NCBI RefSeq assembly: GCF_001552535.1
Contig: NZ_BCRJ01000080.1
Span: 1 to 32,894 of the forward strand
Direction of reading: 5' to 3'
DNA: 32,894 nucleotides
Source of the DNA: Nocardioides jensenii JCM 1364 = NBRC 14755
GTDB taxonomy: Bacteria; Actinomycetota; Actinomycetes; Propionibacteriales; Nocardioidaceae
This document shows positions 24,057-32,068 of the stretch, one piece after another (position 1 is the first letter of the stretch; every line of letters begins with the position of its first letter). The translations under genes and the position numbers were made by a program. The notes under the pieces are model-generated. The model was not told the DNA's origin and did not search any database. It was given only the letters and a program-made list of their open reading frames with translations.

Positions 24057-24311
24057 GGTTCGGTTCGTGAGCGGCGGGGCGGTCGGAGGTCGGGCAGGGC
24101 GCGGACGGCGATGTCCAGGAGTCGTGCGGCTGCTCGGTCTGATGGACCAGGTGGTCCATCAGACCGAGCGCGGCCAGGTCGACCCGCCGTACGGGCCGTC
24201 TGGCGTTGGCGTTTGTGAGCGGTGGAACGGATGCCTGTGCCAAGGTGCGGAGACCGGGGTCCATGGAGCGCCGAGGTCGCCGTCTCCCGTATCGCGGGCG
24301 TCGACGACCTA
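24057..24311. other. Non-coding stretch with an 18-bp perfect palindrome
   Basis: No frame in this stretch resembles a protein I know. At 24132-24169 two 18-bp arms (GCTCGGTCTGATGGACCA and its exact complement) meet around a GG centre. Such perfection suggests a binding site for a dimeric protein or a transcriptional stop; it is longer than the terminators nearby. Confidence 0.5.
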
Positions 24312-24329
24312 CCCAGCGAGATCGCTGGG
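24312..24329 (-). terminator. Terminator hairpin after the VOC gene
   Basis: CCCAGCGA (24312-24319) and TCGCTGGG (24322-24329) form a perfect 8-bp stem with a 2-nt centre, immediately downstream of the minus-strand VOC stop at 24331. Confidence 0.55.
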
Positions 24330-24330
24330 C

Positions 24331-24738
24331 TCACTCGTGCAACGTCTCCGGGGCGCGTTGGTCGCGCCGAAGCGGATGGTCGTCCGGGATCTCGACAATG
24401 ACGATCCGTACGTCGTCCGGATCCGCCACCCACAGCTCGACCAGCCCCCACGGCTCGAGTCTCGGCTCGCGGAGGATCGTCACGCCGGCGTCCACGAGCC
24501 GGCGATGCTCTGCGTGGACGTCGCGCACCTGGATCCACAGCACCATTCCTCCGCCGTACGGTTCCGACGCCTGGCCGCTGACCTCGAGCAGTCCGTTGCC
24601 CAGGTAGAAGACCAGACCAGGCGCTGCCGGGTCGCCGAACTGCCGGTGGATCGCGAGACCCAGCGTGTCCCGGTAGAACCGCTGACTGCGCTCCGGGTCC
24701 GAGGGATGCAGAAGGACTCGACTGCTGAGAACATCCAT
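24331..24738 (-). CDS. VOC-superfamily (glyoxalase/bleomycin-resistance-like) protein
   Basis: A 135-residue compact VOC protein: SSRVLLHPSDPERSQRFYRD, LGLAIHRQFG, LLEVSGQ, MVLWIQVRDVHAEHRRLVDAG and WVADPDDVRIVIVEIP, giving two beta-alpha-beta-beta-beta modules. ATG 24738 is preceded by GGGGGAGG. The family covers glyoxalases, antibiotic-binding proteins and isomerases, and the metal ligands are not clear enough to choose. It stands alone between its own terminator and the SDR at 24817, separated from the latter by 78 nt. Confidence 0.85.
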   Translation of the reverse strand: MDVLSSRVLLHPSDPERSQRFYRDTLGLAIHRQFGDPAAPGLVFYLGNGLLEVSGQASEPYGGGMVLWIQVRDVHAEHRRLVDAGVTILREPRLEPWGLVELWVADPDDVRIVIVEIPDDHPLRRDQRAPETLHE

Positions 24739-24816
24739 GCAGCCATCCTCCCCTTGACCCTCCTGAGCGGACTCCCCGGGCTTGCCTTCCCTTGCGGGAG
24801 GAGTGGCCGGGGCTGC

Positions 24817-25590
24817 CTAGTCGAGATCGGGCTGCCAGGACACGCCGTTGATGTGGCCGCCGCCGTCCGCGAACAACGTGTTGCCGGTGACGTAGCGGCA
24901 GTCCTCACTGGCCAGGAACAGCGCGACGGGCGCGATGTCGGCGTACGCGTCGCCGACGCGGCCCATCGGGTTGGCGCGGTCGGCGGTGCGCTCCAGCTCG
25001 GGGTGCTCACCCATCACCCGGCGGAACGCGGCGCTCTTCGCGCCGGGCGCGATGGCGTTGACCACCACGCCGGTCGGCGCCCACTCACGGGCAGCAGTGC
25101 GGGTCAGGGTGCGCAGCGCCTCCTTGGCGGCGTTGTACTCCAGCGTGCCCATGTGGGCGTTGACGCCGTTCAGGCTGACCATGTTGACCACCCGCCCCCA
25201 CCCGCGATCCTTCATGTGCGGGAAGGCAGCACGCATCGCCCAGAACGGACCGTAGAAGCCCATCGCGAAACCGTTGTCGAGCATCTCATCGGTCTTGGCC
25301 TCCACCCGCCCGACGTTGCCGCGACCCCACGCGTTGTTGACCAGGATGTCGATGCTCCCCCAGCTGTCCACGGCGGTGGCGACCATGGCCTCGACCTGCT
25401 CGCGGTCGTTGACGTCGACCCGCACGAACCGGCCGCCGATCTGCTCCGCCGTTGCTTGGCCCGACTCCTCGTTGATCTCTGCGACCAGAACCCGGGCGCC
25501 CTCCTCGGCGAAACGTCGGGCGACCTCGCGGCCGATCCCGTCGCCGGCGCCGGTGACGACCGCGACGCGGCCCTCCAACCGGCCGGTCAT
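24817..25590 (-). CDS. Short-chain dehydrogenase/reductase
   Basis: A 257-residue classical SDR: TGAGDGIG (13-20), DVND (59-62), ILVNNAWG (82-89), and catalytic Ser139, Tyr152 and Lys156 (YNAAK). It ends GNTLFADGGGHINGVSW. ATG 25590 is used; the frame extends 67 codons further into Arg-rich sequence without similarity. The gene is divergent from the solute-binding lipoprotein gene across 187 nt with a perfect palindrome, so the two may answer to the same regulator and the same imported substrate. Confidence 0.9.
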   Translation of the reverse strand: MTGRLEGRVAVVTGAGDGIGREVARRFAEEGARVLVAEINEESGQATAEQIGGRFVRVDVNDREQVEAMVATAVDSWGSIDILVNNAWGRGNVGRVEAKTDEMLDNGFAMGFYGPFWAMRAAFPHMKDRGWGRVVNMVSLNGVNAHMGTLEYNAAKEALRTLTRTAAREWAPTGVVVNAIAPGAKSAAFRRVMGEHPELERTADRANPMGRVGDAYADIAPVALFLASEDCRYVTGNTLFADGGGHINGVSWQPDLD

Positions 25591-25716
25591 CGGCCACCCG
25601 CCGTCGTCATCGCGTGTCTCGTCATGTCGGCGACGGTAGGCACGGCCGCGAGCCGCATGACGGTTCCTTCCGCTGAGTGGGACGCGGGCCGCAGAGCCGT
25701 CGTCCCGACTGGCCAT

Positions 25717-25736
25717 GGTGTGTTCCCCAACACACC
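25717..25736. promoter_or_regulatory. Perfect palindrome between SDR and solute-binding gene
   Basis: GGTGTGTT-CCCC-AACACACC has 8-bp perfect arms and lies in the 187-nt divergent gap, 42 bp before the solute-binding ATG and 127 bp from the SDR start. Its size fits an operator for a GntR- or TetR-type repressor; no such regulator is encoded in the immediate neighbourhood. Confidence 0.5.
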
Positions 25737-25777
25737 GCGCGGGTGAACTCGGAGCACCGGCCATCGACGGAGGAACA

Positions 25778-27394
25778 ATGACGGCGAACATCTCGGCTCA
25801 CGTGCGATGGACGGGTCTGCTCGCAGCGACCCTGCTGGTCACCGCCGGCTGCGCGGACACCAGCAAGGACCAGGGTGCCGACGGCACGGCGTCCGACATC
25901 GACTACTCGACGCGGGTGATGAACCTCGAGCAGCCCTCGGGCGATCCGGTCCAGGGCGGCACCCTGCGCGTCTCGGAGTATTCCGAGGCCCGATCGTTCG
26001 ACCCGACCACGCAGTACCCCACCGGCTCCACGGGCGGAAACATCCTGGCCGCCCTCTATGACACGTTGATCCGCTACGACGCGGAGTCGCAGACCTTCGT
26101 CCCGCAGCTGGCCGATTCCCTCACGAGCGACGACAACACGGGGTGGACCCTCACACTGCGCCAGGGCGTGACGTTCAGCGACGGCACCCCGCTCGACGCC
26201 GACGCAGTCGTCGCCAGCATGAAGCGCTACATGAACAGCTACGGCCTGAACGCCGTGCTGCTCAAGAAGGAGGTGGCCTCCATCGACCCCGTCGACGACC
26301 TGACGGTCACGATCACCCTGCGCAACCCCTGGGGCACCTTCCCCGACACGCTCACCAACGGCTTCGGCATGATCCTGGCGCCAGCGGCGTACGCCGACCC
26401 GGACCCGGCCAAGTTCAAGCCGATCGGCGCCGGACCCTTCACGTTCGAGAGCTATGCCCCGGCCGAGAAGACCGTCGTGGTCGCCAACAAGGACTACTTC
26501 GACGGACGACCCAACCTCGACAAGATCGAGTTCGTGGTGCTCGGCTCCGACGCCACCGCCTACGACTCCTTCAAGTCCGACGGCGTCGATGTGGCGTTCG
26601 TCCGTGGCACCGAGGTCGTCGACGACGTCATCACGGACAAGGTTGCCGGCATCGTGAGCCACGCCGGCCTGGCCAACAACCTCTGGATCAACACCCGCGA
26701 GGGTCGCCCCGGCGAGGACCCACGGGTGCGCAAGGCGATCGCCCTCGCGTTCGACCCCGAGATCTACCTCCAGCGCACCGCCAACGGCGCCGGCAACCCG
26801 AGCAAGCTGCTCCTCGGCCCGGACTCGGTCTGGTCCCCCGGCGTCGACCCGATGCCGACCGACCCCGACGCGGCCAAGAAGCTCGTCGAGGAGGCCAAGG
26901 CCGACGGGTTCGACGGCAAGGTGAGCGTCATCGCCCGCACCGAGCAGACCTCGCAGGCCGGCGCCGTCGCCATCCAGGCCATGCTCGAGGCCGTCGGCTT
27001 CGAGGTGACGCTCGACCTGGTCCAGAACATCGCGGACCAGACCCAGAAGATCCAGATCGACCAGGACTTCGACATCGCCACCTCCTCCACCGCCCTGCAC
27101 GACCAGAACATCTTCGGCCGCCTCTCCTCGGCTCTGGGCAAGGGCTCCCCGAGCAACGTCACCGGCTACGACAGCCCCGAGATGGAGTCCCTGCTCAAGG
27201 AGCTGCAGGCCAAGGAGACCCCCACCGAGGCCAAGGAGGTGCTGACCAAGATCGAGGCACTGTGGGCCGAGGACAGCCCTGGCGTGGCGGTGAACTCCGG
27301 CGCGATGGTGAACATCTGGCAGGACGACGTCCACGGGATCCAGGGCAACGGCGAGGCCTCCCTCCTCTTCGACGACGCCTGGATCGCCAAGTGA
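25778..27394 (+). CDS. ABC transporter solute-binding lipoprotein, family 5 (Opp/Dpp-like)
   Basis: A 538-residue extracytoplasmic binding protein. The signal peptide ends at LLVTAGC, a good lipobox with Cys24 or nearby. Family-5 signs: GGTLRVSEYSEARSFDP, the loop LADSLTSDDNTGWTLTLRQGVTFSDGTPLDADAVV, here seen in parts, PIGAGPFTFESY, and VRKAIALAFD. Members bind peptides, nickel, opines or plant compounds. GGAGG is 6 nt before ATG 25778. No permease or ATPase genes follow; instead a DUF1214-like gene overlaps by 4 nt. The transporter must be completed by genes elsewhere or the protein works as a sensor. Confidence 0.92.
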   Translation: MTANISAHVRWTGLLAATLLVTAGCADTSKDQGADGTASDIDYSTRVMNLEQPSGDPVQGGTLRVSEYSEARSFDPTTQYPTGSTGGNILAALYDTLIRYDAESQTFVPQLADSLTSDDNTGWTLTLRQGVTFSDGTPLDADAVVASMKRYMNSYGLNAVLLKKEVASIDPVDDLTVTITLRNPWGTFPDTLTNGFGMILAPAAYADPDPAKFKPIGAGPFTFESYAPAEKTVVVANKDYFDGRPNLDKIEFVVLGSDATAYDSFKSDGVDVAFVRGTEVVDDVITDKVAGIVSHAGLANNLWINTREGRPGEDPRVRKAIALAFDPEIYLQRTANGAGNPSKLLLGPDSVWSPGVDPMPTDPDAAKKLVEEAKADGFDGKVSVIARTEQTSQAGAVAIQAMLEAVGFEVTLDLVQNIADQTQKIQIDQDFDIATSSTALHDQNIFGRLSSALGKGSPSNVTGYDSPEMESLLKELQAKETPTEAKEVLTKIEALWAEDSPGVAVNSGAMVNIWQDDVHGIQGNGEASLLFDDAWIAK

Positions 27395-28635
27395 CACTGG
27401 CCACCGAGGCACAGCTCGAGCTGGAGCGGCTCGCGCTCGACATCCTGGCCACACCCGAGCTCGGCGCTGCACGGAGTCGTGTCGCCGAGCTGTATCGGAA
27501 CGACGCCAACTACGGGTCGCATCCGGCGGGCGTGGCCAGCCTCGAGGCCGCCGCGGCCTCGATCACCACGGCCGGCGTACAGCACGCGCTCGTCGCGGAC
27601 CCGTCCCGCCCGGCGTTCCTGTGGTCCGCGAACGCGGCACACAGCTGGCACGGGATCGACATGCCGAACTCCGGGTACGGGATCGACAACCCCGACAACG
27701 TGCACCGACGCGCCGCGGTGGACGGCAGGTCGACGTACGTCGTCCGCGGGCGGGTGCCCGAGGTGCCGGCGGCGCAGTTCTCGTTCATCTGCTACGCCTC
27801 CCCCGAGGCGGACGGGGCGGTGACCCGCGAAGGCGCAGCCATCGATGCGGTGCTGCTCTCCACGCAGCTGGAGCTCGACGCGGACCGCCGCTTGGAGATC
27901 ACGGTCGGGCCGGACTCGGTCGACGCGCGGCCGCACCTGCGAACGACGACGTCCGGAAGGGGTGGCTGGTTGTTGGTCCGCGATGCCCTCACCGATTGGG
28001 AGACCCAGGACCCGCTGTGGATCGAGATTGAGCGAATCGGTGGTCCCCCGGCCGGGCCCGCTCCGACGTTCGCCGAGCTGGTCGACCTCGCCGTGGCCAG
28101 GGCGGAGACGTTGGGCCACTACTGGCTCGACTACAACAACGAGCTGATCCACGTCCGGGCGCTCAACACCCTCAACCAGCCGAAGCCGCGACCGTTCGGG
28201 GCCTCGGTGGCCGGGCGCTTCGAGCTCGCCGAGGACGAGGGACTGCTGGTGGTCCTTGACCCGTGCGGGGCCGACTACGTCGGCTTCGAGGCCACCGACC
28301 CGTGGGGCGTCACCCGCCCCAGCGTCGCGGCCACCGGTGGTCTGAACAACCGGCAGGTGAGGCCCAACGAGGACGGCACGTTCAGCTATCTGCTCGCCGC
28401 GACCGACCCCGGCGTCCACAACTGGCTCAGCACCAGCGGGCTCTCGGCCGGGATGATCACCGCTCGCTGGCAGGGTGGCGAGATGACCGAGGACGCCGAG
28501 CCGGTGGTCGACGTACGTGTGGTCCCGCTGGACCAGGCCGCCTCGCTGTTCCCCTCGTCGCACCGCATGTCGGCGGCCGAGCGGCAGCAGCAGCTCGACC
28601 GACGTGCGGCCAGCTTCGCGCGACGCCTGCGCTGA
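27391..28635 (+). CDS. DUF1214-like protein
   Basis: A 414-residue protein from GTG 27391, overlapping the solute-binding stop (GTGA), so translation is coupled. The middle reads like a DUF1214 beta-sandwich: STYVVRGRVPEVPAAQFSF, a strand LEITVGPDSVDA, then GGWLLVRDALTDWETQDP and LWIEIERIGG; a second half repeats the pattern (RFELAEDEGLLVVLDPCG, VHNWLSTSGLSAGMITARW). DUF1214 proteins are uncharacterised, frequently near steroid or lipid catabolic genes. No signal peptide. The long frame upstream of the GTG is an alternative reading of the preceding gene. Function unknown; context suggests a partner in use of the bound solute. Confidence 0.72.
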   Translation: MTLATEAQLELERLALDILATPELGAARSRVAELYRNDANYGSHPAGVASLEAAAASITTAGVQHALVADPSRPAFLWSANAAHSWHGIDMPNSGYGIDNPDNVHRRAAVDGRSTYVVRGRVPEVPAAQFSFICYASPEADGAVTREGAAIDAVLLSTQLELDADRRLEITVGPDSVDARPHLRTTTSGRGGWLLVRDALTDWETQDPLWIEIERIGGPPAGPAPTFAELVDLAVARAETLGHYWLDYNNELIHVRALNTLNQPKPRPFGASVAGRFELAEDEGLLVVLDPCGADYVGFEATDPWGVTRPSVAATGGLNNRQVRPNEDGTFSYLLAATDPGVHNWLSTSGLSAGMITARWQGGEMTEDAEPVVDVRVVPLDQAASLFPSSHRMSAAERQQQLDRRAASFARRLR

Positions 28636-28642
28636 GCTTGAA

Positions 28643-28707
28643 CGGTCAGGCCAGGCCGTCAGGCCAGACGGTCAGGCCAGTCGGTCAGGCCAGTCGGTCA
28701 GGCCAGT
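28643..28707. repeat. Five tandem 13-bp repeats
   Basis: Consensus CGGTCAGGCCAGT, five units at 28643, 28656, 28669, 28682 and 28695. The last two are identical; the third shares their first twelve bases and all variation is at positions 2 and 13. The array begins 8 nt after the DUF1214-like stop, and the last unit supplies the stop codon of the convergent PPOX gene (28698-28700). Confidence 0.8.
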
Positions 28708-29168
28708 CGGGTCGGGAACCCTCCGGTCGCGATGGGACCCCAGGTGGTGGGCGTGACGCGCAGCAGTGACTTGCCCTGGTCGATCATCGCCTGGCGGTAT
28801 TCGTCCCAGTCGGAGTGCTCGCCGGAGATGTTGCGGAAGTATTCGACGAAGGCATCCAGGGCTGCCTCGCCCTCGGTGGCGTCGAGGACCTCGCAGGTTC
28901 CGGAGACCTGCACCCAGGCGCCGTTCCAGTCGTCGGAGACCACCACGACCGTGACGTCGGGGCGCCGTCGCGCATTGCGGGTCTTGGCCCGCTCCGGATA
29001 GCTGGCGATCACCAGCCGACCCGAGTCGTCGACGCCGCCGGAGACCGGCGAGGCCTGCGGGCCGCCGTCGGCTCGCTGGGTGATCAGGAGCATGTGGTGA
29101 CGCGGGCGGACGAACTCGAGCAGCCCGTCGAGGTCGACGTTCGTGTTGGTCGCGATCGTGCGTGCCAT
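28698..29168 (-). CDS. PPOX-class (F420-type) oxidoreductase
   Basis: A 156-residue split-barrel protein of the PPOX/F420-dependent group: LEFVRPRHHMLLITQRADGGPQASPVSGGVDDSGRLVI, here in parts, the RAKTRNARRRPDVTVVV segment that binds the deazaflavin phosphate, and GAWVQVSGTCEVLD. Related mycobacterial proteins (Rv1155-like) bind F420. The ATG at 29168 has GGAG 6 nt upstream; 48 further upstream codons are non-coding. The C-terminus TRLA and stop fall inside the 13-bp tandem repeat array. It stands alone, convergent with the DUF1214-like gene. Confidence 0.88.
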   Translation of the reverse strand: MARTIATNTNVDLDGLLEFVRPRHHMLLITQRADGGPQASPVSGGVDDSGRLVIASYPERAKTRNARRRPDVTVVVVSDDWNGAWVQVSGTCEVLDATEGEAALDAFVEYFRNISGEHSDWDEYRQAMIDQGKSLLRVTPTTWGPIATGGFPTRLA

Positions 29169-29275
29169 GGTCGCTCCGTTCGGAGAGGGATGGGCCTTCG
29201 AGCCTATCGGCGGTTCAGGATTCGGCCATCGCGAGCGCCACCAGGATCCGTTCTCCACAGGTGGGTGATCGACCC

Positions 29276-29303
29276 TTGACGGGCGTTTGCCGGGGACTAA
29301 AAT
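29276..29303 (+). promoter_or_regulatory. Consensus-like promoter of the HNH endonuclease gene
   Basis: TTGACG (29276-29281) and TAAAAT (29298-29303) are separated by 16 nt, an unusually good vegetative sigma70-type promoter for this high-GC window. Transcription near 29310 would leave a leader of about 48 nt before ATG 29358. The downstream TTGAACACAATCA is AT-rich but is not a full LexA-type TCGAAC-N4-GTTCGA box. Confidence 0.65.
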
Positions 29304-29357
29304 TGAACACAATCACGAGAACAGGCAGACGACGGATGGAGGGCCGGTGGTGAACGG

Positions 29358-30650
29358 ATGAATCGCCTCGACACCGACGCCCTGCGCGCGCTGGTCGATG
29401 ACCTCGCACTCACCCAACCACCAGCCACCGACACCGAGTTGATCGATCAGGTCGAGGCCCTCGAGCGGGTGAAGTCCGCGGCCTGCGCACTGCAGGCCAC
29501 CCTCACCGCCGGCCTGGCCACGCTGCGCCCGACCAGCACCGGAAAGCCACAGGCCTCCGTGTCCAACGAGATCGCCCTGGCCCGTCGCGAGTCACCGCAC
29601 GTCGGTCAGCGCAAGACCACGCTCGCCCTGGCCCTGGCCCACGACCTGCCCACCACCCACCTGGCCCTGGCCCGTGGCGACCTCAACGAGAACCGCGCCC
29701 AGATCATCGCCGACGAGACCGCCCAGCTGAGCCACGACGACCGACTCAAGGCCGACGCCGAGATCACCAAAGTGCTCGACGGCCTCGGCGACAAGGCCCT
29801 GACCAACAAGATCCGACGCATCGTCCTCATGCTCGACGAGGACGCCGCCCTCAAACGACGTCGCAAGGCCATGGCCAACCGCCATCTGACCGGCCGCGAC
29901 CTCGGCGACGGCACCGCGAAGATCACCGCGATCGTCCCCGACATCATGCTCCCCACGATCATGGGCTCCCTCGACAAGGCCGCCGCCAGCTGCCGCGCCG
30001 CCGGCGACGAACGCACCCGCGCCCAGCTCACCGTCGACATCGCCGCGGCCCGCCTCGCCGGTCTGACCGACGCTGACGCCGCCAACGGCAAGTCTCAACC
30101 ACCAGTCGCCGTCCAGCTCCTGGTCTCGGCCGAGACCCTGCTCGGCGACGACTCGACACCCGGCCACCTGGCCGGCCACGGCCCCATCCCCGCCTCGGTC
30201 GCCCGACACCTGGTGGCGACCTGCGAGGCGACCAGGTCGACGCTGCGCCGCGTCTTCGCGATGCCACAGGACGGCTCCCTGGTCACCATGGAGTCCGCGC
30301 AACGGCTCTTCCCGCCCGACCTGCGCGCCTTCATCAAGCTGCGCGACGACACCTGCCGCAACCCCTACTGCAACTCACCGGTCCGCCACGTCGACCACGC
30401 GGAACCCGCCTCCCGAGGCGGCCAGACCAGCGTCGGCAACGGGCAAGGCGTGTGCGAATGGTGCAACTACACCAAGGACCACCCCGGTTGGCGCCACCAA
30501 CCCGGTCCACCCGACCGACCACACGAAGTCACCGTCACCACGCCCACCGGGCACACCTACGTCAGTCGAGAACCGGGCGCGCCGATGCCACCACCACGAC
30601 GCCCCAGCATGGTCGAGGCCCATTTCCTCGAATGCATGCTCATCGCCTGA
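29358..30650 (+). CDS. DUF222/13E12-family HNH endonuclease
   Basis: A 430-residue protein of the actinobacterial 13E12 repeat family. The N-terminal two thirds form the helical DUF222 region (LIDQVEALERVKSAACALQA, ALAHDLPTTHLALARGDLNE, RAQLTVDIAAARLAGL). The C-terminus is an HNH domain: RDDTCRNPYCNSPV, the central HVDHAEPASRGG and NGQGVCEWCNYTKDHPGW, with two CxxC-like pairs for zinc. Such genes occur in many copies per actinobacterial genome and their role is unsettled; nuclease activity is predicted only. It has a strong promoter upstream and ends 11 nt from the convergent FeoB membrane gene. No inverted repeats or partner genes suggest a mobile element here. Confidence 0.9.
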   Translation: MNRLDTDALRALVDDLALTQPPATDTELIDQVEALERVKSAACALQATLTAGLATLRPTSTGKPQASVSNEIALARRESPHVGQRKTTLALALAHDLPTTHLALARGDLNENRAQIIADETAQLSHDDRLKADAEITKVLDGLGDKALTNKIRRIVLMLDEDAALKRRRKAMANRHLTGRDLGDGTAKITAIVPDIMLPTIMGSLDKAAASCRAAGDERTRAQLTVDIAAARLAGLTDADAANGKSQPPVAVQLLVSAETLLGDDSTPGHLAGHGPIPASVARHLVATCEATRSTLRRVFAMPQDGSLVTMESAQRLFPPDLRAFIKLRDDTCRNPYCNSPVRHVDHAEPASRGGQTSVGNGQGVCEWCNYTKDHPGWRHQPGPPDRPHEVTVTTPTGHTYVSREPGAPMPPPRRPSMVEAHFLECMLIA

Positions 30651-30661
30651 CCGGGTCCGAG

Positions 30662-32068
30662 CTAGAACGCCCGCCAGAGGACAGCGACGACACCGCAGAC
30701 CAGGCATGCCAGTCCGAGCGGCAACAGGGTTGCGACCGTGGTCCACTTCAGCGAGCGGGTTTCGCGCCAGATCGTGAGCATCGTTGTGCTGCAGGGGTTG
30801 TGGAGCAGGCAGAAGAGCATCAGGTTGATCGCGGTGAGCAAGGTCCAGCCTCCGACGTCGACCAGCACCGAGCCGGCCTGGGCGTCCGACAGGTTGACCA
30901 TCACCCCCGCATCGCCGCCGGCCGCGGTGTGGCCGAGTGTGAGGGTGAGCATCAAGATGGTGGGGATCACGATCTCATTGGCGGGGATCGCGACCAGGTA
31001 GGCCAGCAGGATGATCCCGTTGAGGCCGAGCGCCCAACCGATCGGCTCCAACCCTGAGACGGCGTACGCCGCCAGGCTGGCACCGCCGACCTCGACGTTG
31101 CCGAGCAACCAGATCACCGCACCTGCCGGGGCGGCCATCACCAACGCCCGGCGCAGCACCTTGAGGGTGCGGTCGATCATGCTGGTGTAGATCGTGCGCA
31201 TCACCTGCGGCGGCCGGTAGGGCGGCAGCTCCAGGGAGTAGACCGAGGTCTCCCCGCGCAGCACCGTGCGCGACAGGAGCCACGAGACCACCAACGTGGT
31301 CACGATGCCCAGCACCGCCACCAGCACCACGCTCGCGGCGGCGAGCAGCCCGGCCAGGGCCGGCGGCGCGAGGGAGCCGATGAAGATCGTGCCCATCAGG
31401 ATCAGCGTCGGCCACCTGCCGTTGCAGACGCTGAAGTTGTTGGTGATCACCGCGATCAGCCGCTCACGGGGGCTGTCGATGATGCGCGTGGCCGTGACGC
31501 CGGCGGCGTTGCAGCCGTAGCCCATCATCATCGTCAGCGACTGCTTGCCGTGGGCGCCGGCCCCGGCGAAGAGCCGGTCCAGGTTGAACGCGACCCGGGG
31601 CAGGTAGCCGAAGTCCTCCAGCAGCGTGAAGAGCGGGAAGAAGATCGCCATCGGGGGCAGCATCACCGCCACCACCCAGGCCACCCCGAGGTAGACGCCG
31701 TCCACCAGCAGGCCGGTCACCCACCACGGGGAGCCGGCCGCCTCGAAGCCGCCGCGCAGCCAGCCGTGGCCGCCCTCGACGAGCAGTTGGTAGAGCAGGT
31801 CCGAGGGCACCGCCGCGCCGGCGATGGTGAACCAGAAGACCGCGAAGAACAGCGTCCCCATCACCACGAAGCCCCACACCCGGTGGGTCAGCGCCCGGTC
31901 CAGGACCTGGTCGAAGGCCGGACGTGTGGGGCGTTCACCGCTCGACACGCTGCTGCGCGCGATGTGGGCGGCGTCGTCGAAGATCGAGATCACCACGCCG
32001 TCGCCGAAGTCCTCCGGCATGGTCCGCCGCAGCCGGGCCGCGGTGTCGAGCAGGGCGTCGCGACTCAT
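30662..32068 (-). CDS. feoB: FeoB membrane (Gate) domain protein of a split FeoB
   Basis: A 468-residue multi-pass membrane protein equal to the C-terminal part of FeoB. It opens with a short cytoplasmic region and DRALTHRVWGFVVMGTLFFAV split by the first helix, and has many hydrophobic segments. The Gate motifs are variant: GYGCNAAGVTATR in place of GCxVPAxxxTR, and NNFSVCNGRWPTL in place of PCSARLPV, both keeping the key Cys; the final LLHNPCSTTMLTIWRETRS matches the canonical C-terminal motif. The ATG overlaps the GTPase stop (ATGA), so the two halves are made together. Predicted to move ferrous iron across the membrane; the variant gates leave substrate less sure. Confidence 0.82.
   Translation of the reverse strand: MSRDALLDTAARLRRTMPEDFGDGVVISIFDDAAHIARSSVSSGERPTRPAFDQVLDRALTHRVWGFVVMGTLFFAVFWFTIAGAAVPSDLLYQLLVEGGHGWLRGGFEAAGSPWWVTGLLVDGVYLGVAWVVAVMLPPMAIFFPLFTLLEDFGYLPRVAFNLDRLFAGAGAHGKQSLTMMMGYGCNAAGVTATRIIDSPRERLIAVITNNFSVCNGRWPTLILMGTIFIGSLAPPALAGLLAAASVVLVAVLGIVTTLVVSWLLSRTVLRGETSVYSLELPPYRPPQVMRTIYTSMIDRTLKVLRRALVMAAPAGAVIWLLGNVEVGGASLAAYAVSGLEPIGWALGLNGIILLAYLVAIPANEIVIPTILMLTLTLGHTAAGGDAGVMVNLSDAQAGSVLVDVGGWTLLTAINLMLFCLLHNPCSTTMLTIWRETRSLKWTTVATLLPLGLACLVCGVVAVLWRAF

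Noticed and set aside
26143..27390. Long plus-strand frame upstream of the DUF1214-like gene
   Set aside because: It is an alternative frame of the solute-binding gene, very rich in Arg/Pro/Gly; the real start is the GTG at 27391.
25622..27472. A 616-codon minus-strand open frame opposite the solute-binding gene
   Set aside because: It is antisense to a clear family-5 binding protein, has Val/Gly/Asp-biased composition typical of the reverse of high-GC codons, and shows no motif.
28643..28707. CRISPR array
   Set aside because: Units are only 13 bp, directly abutting without spacers, and no cas genes are present.
29301..29315. LexA/SOS box in the HNH promoter
   Set aside because: Only a TTGAACAC half resembles the site; the second half GTTCGA is absent.
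29358..30650. Homing endonuclease or mobile element
   Set aside because: DUF222-HNH genes are ordinary multicopy genes in actinobacteria; no intron, intein, terminal repeats or target duplication is visible.
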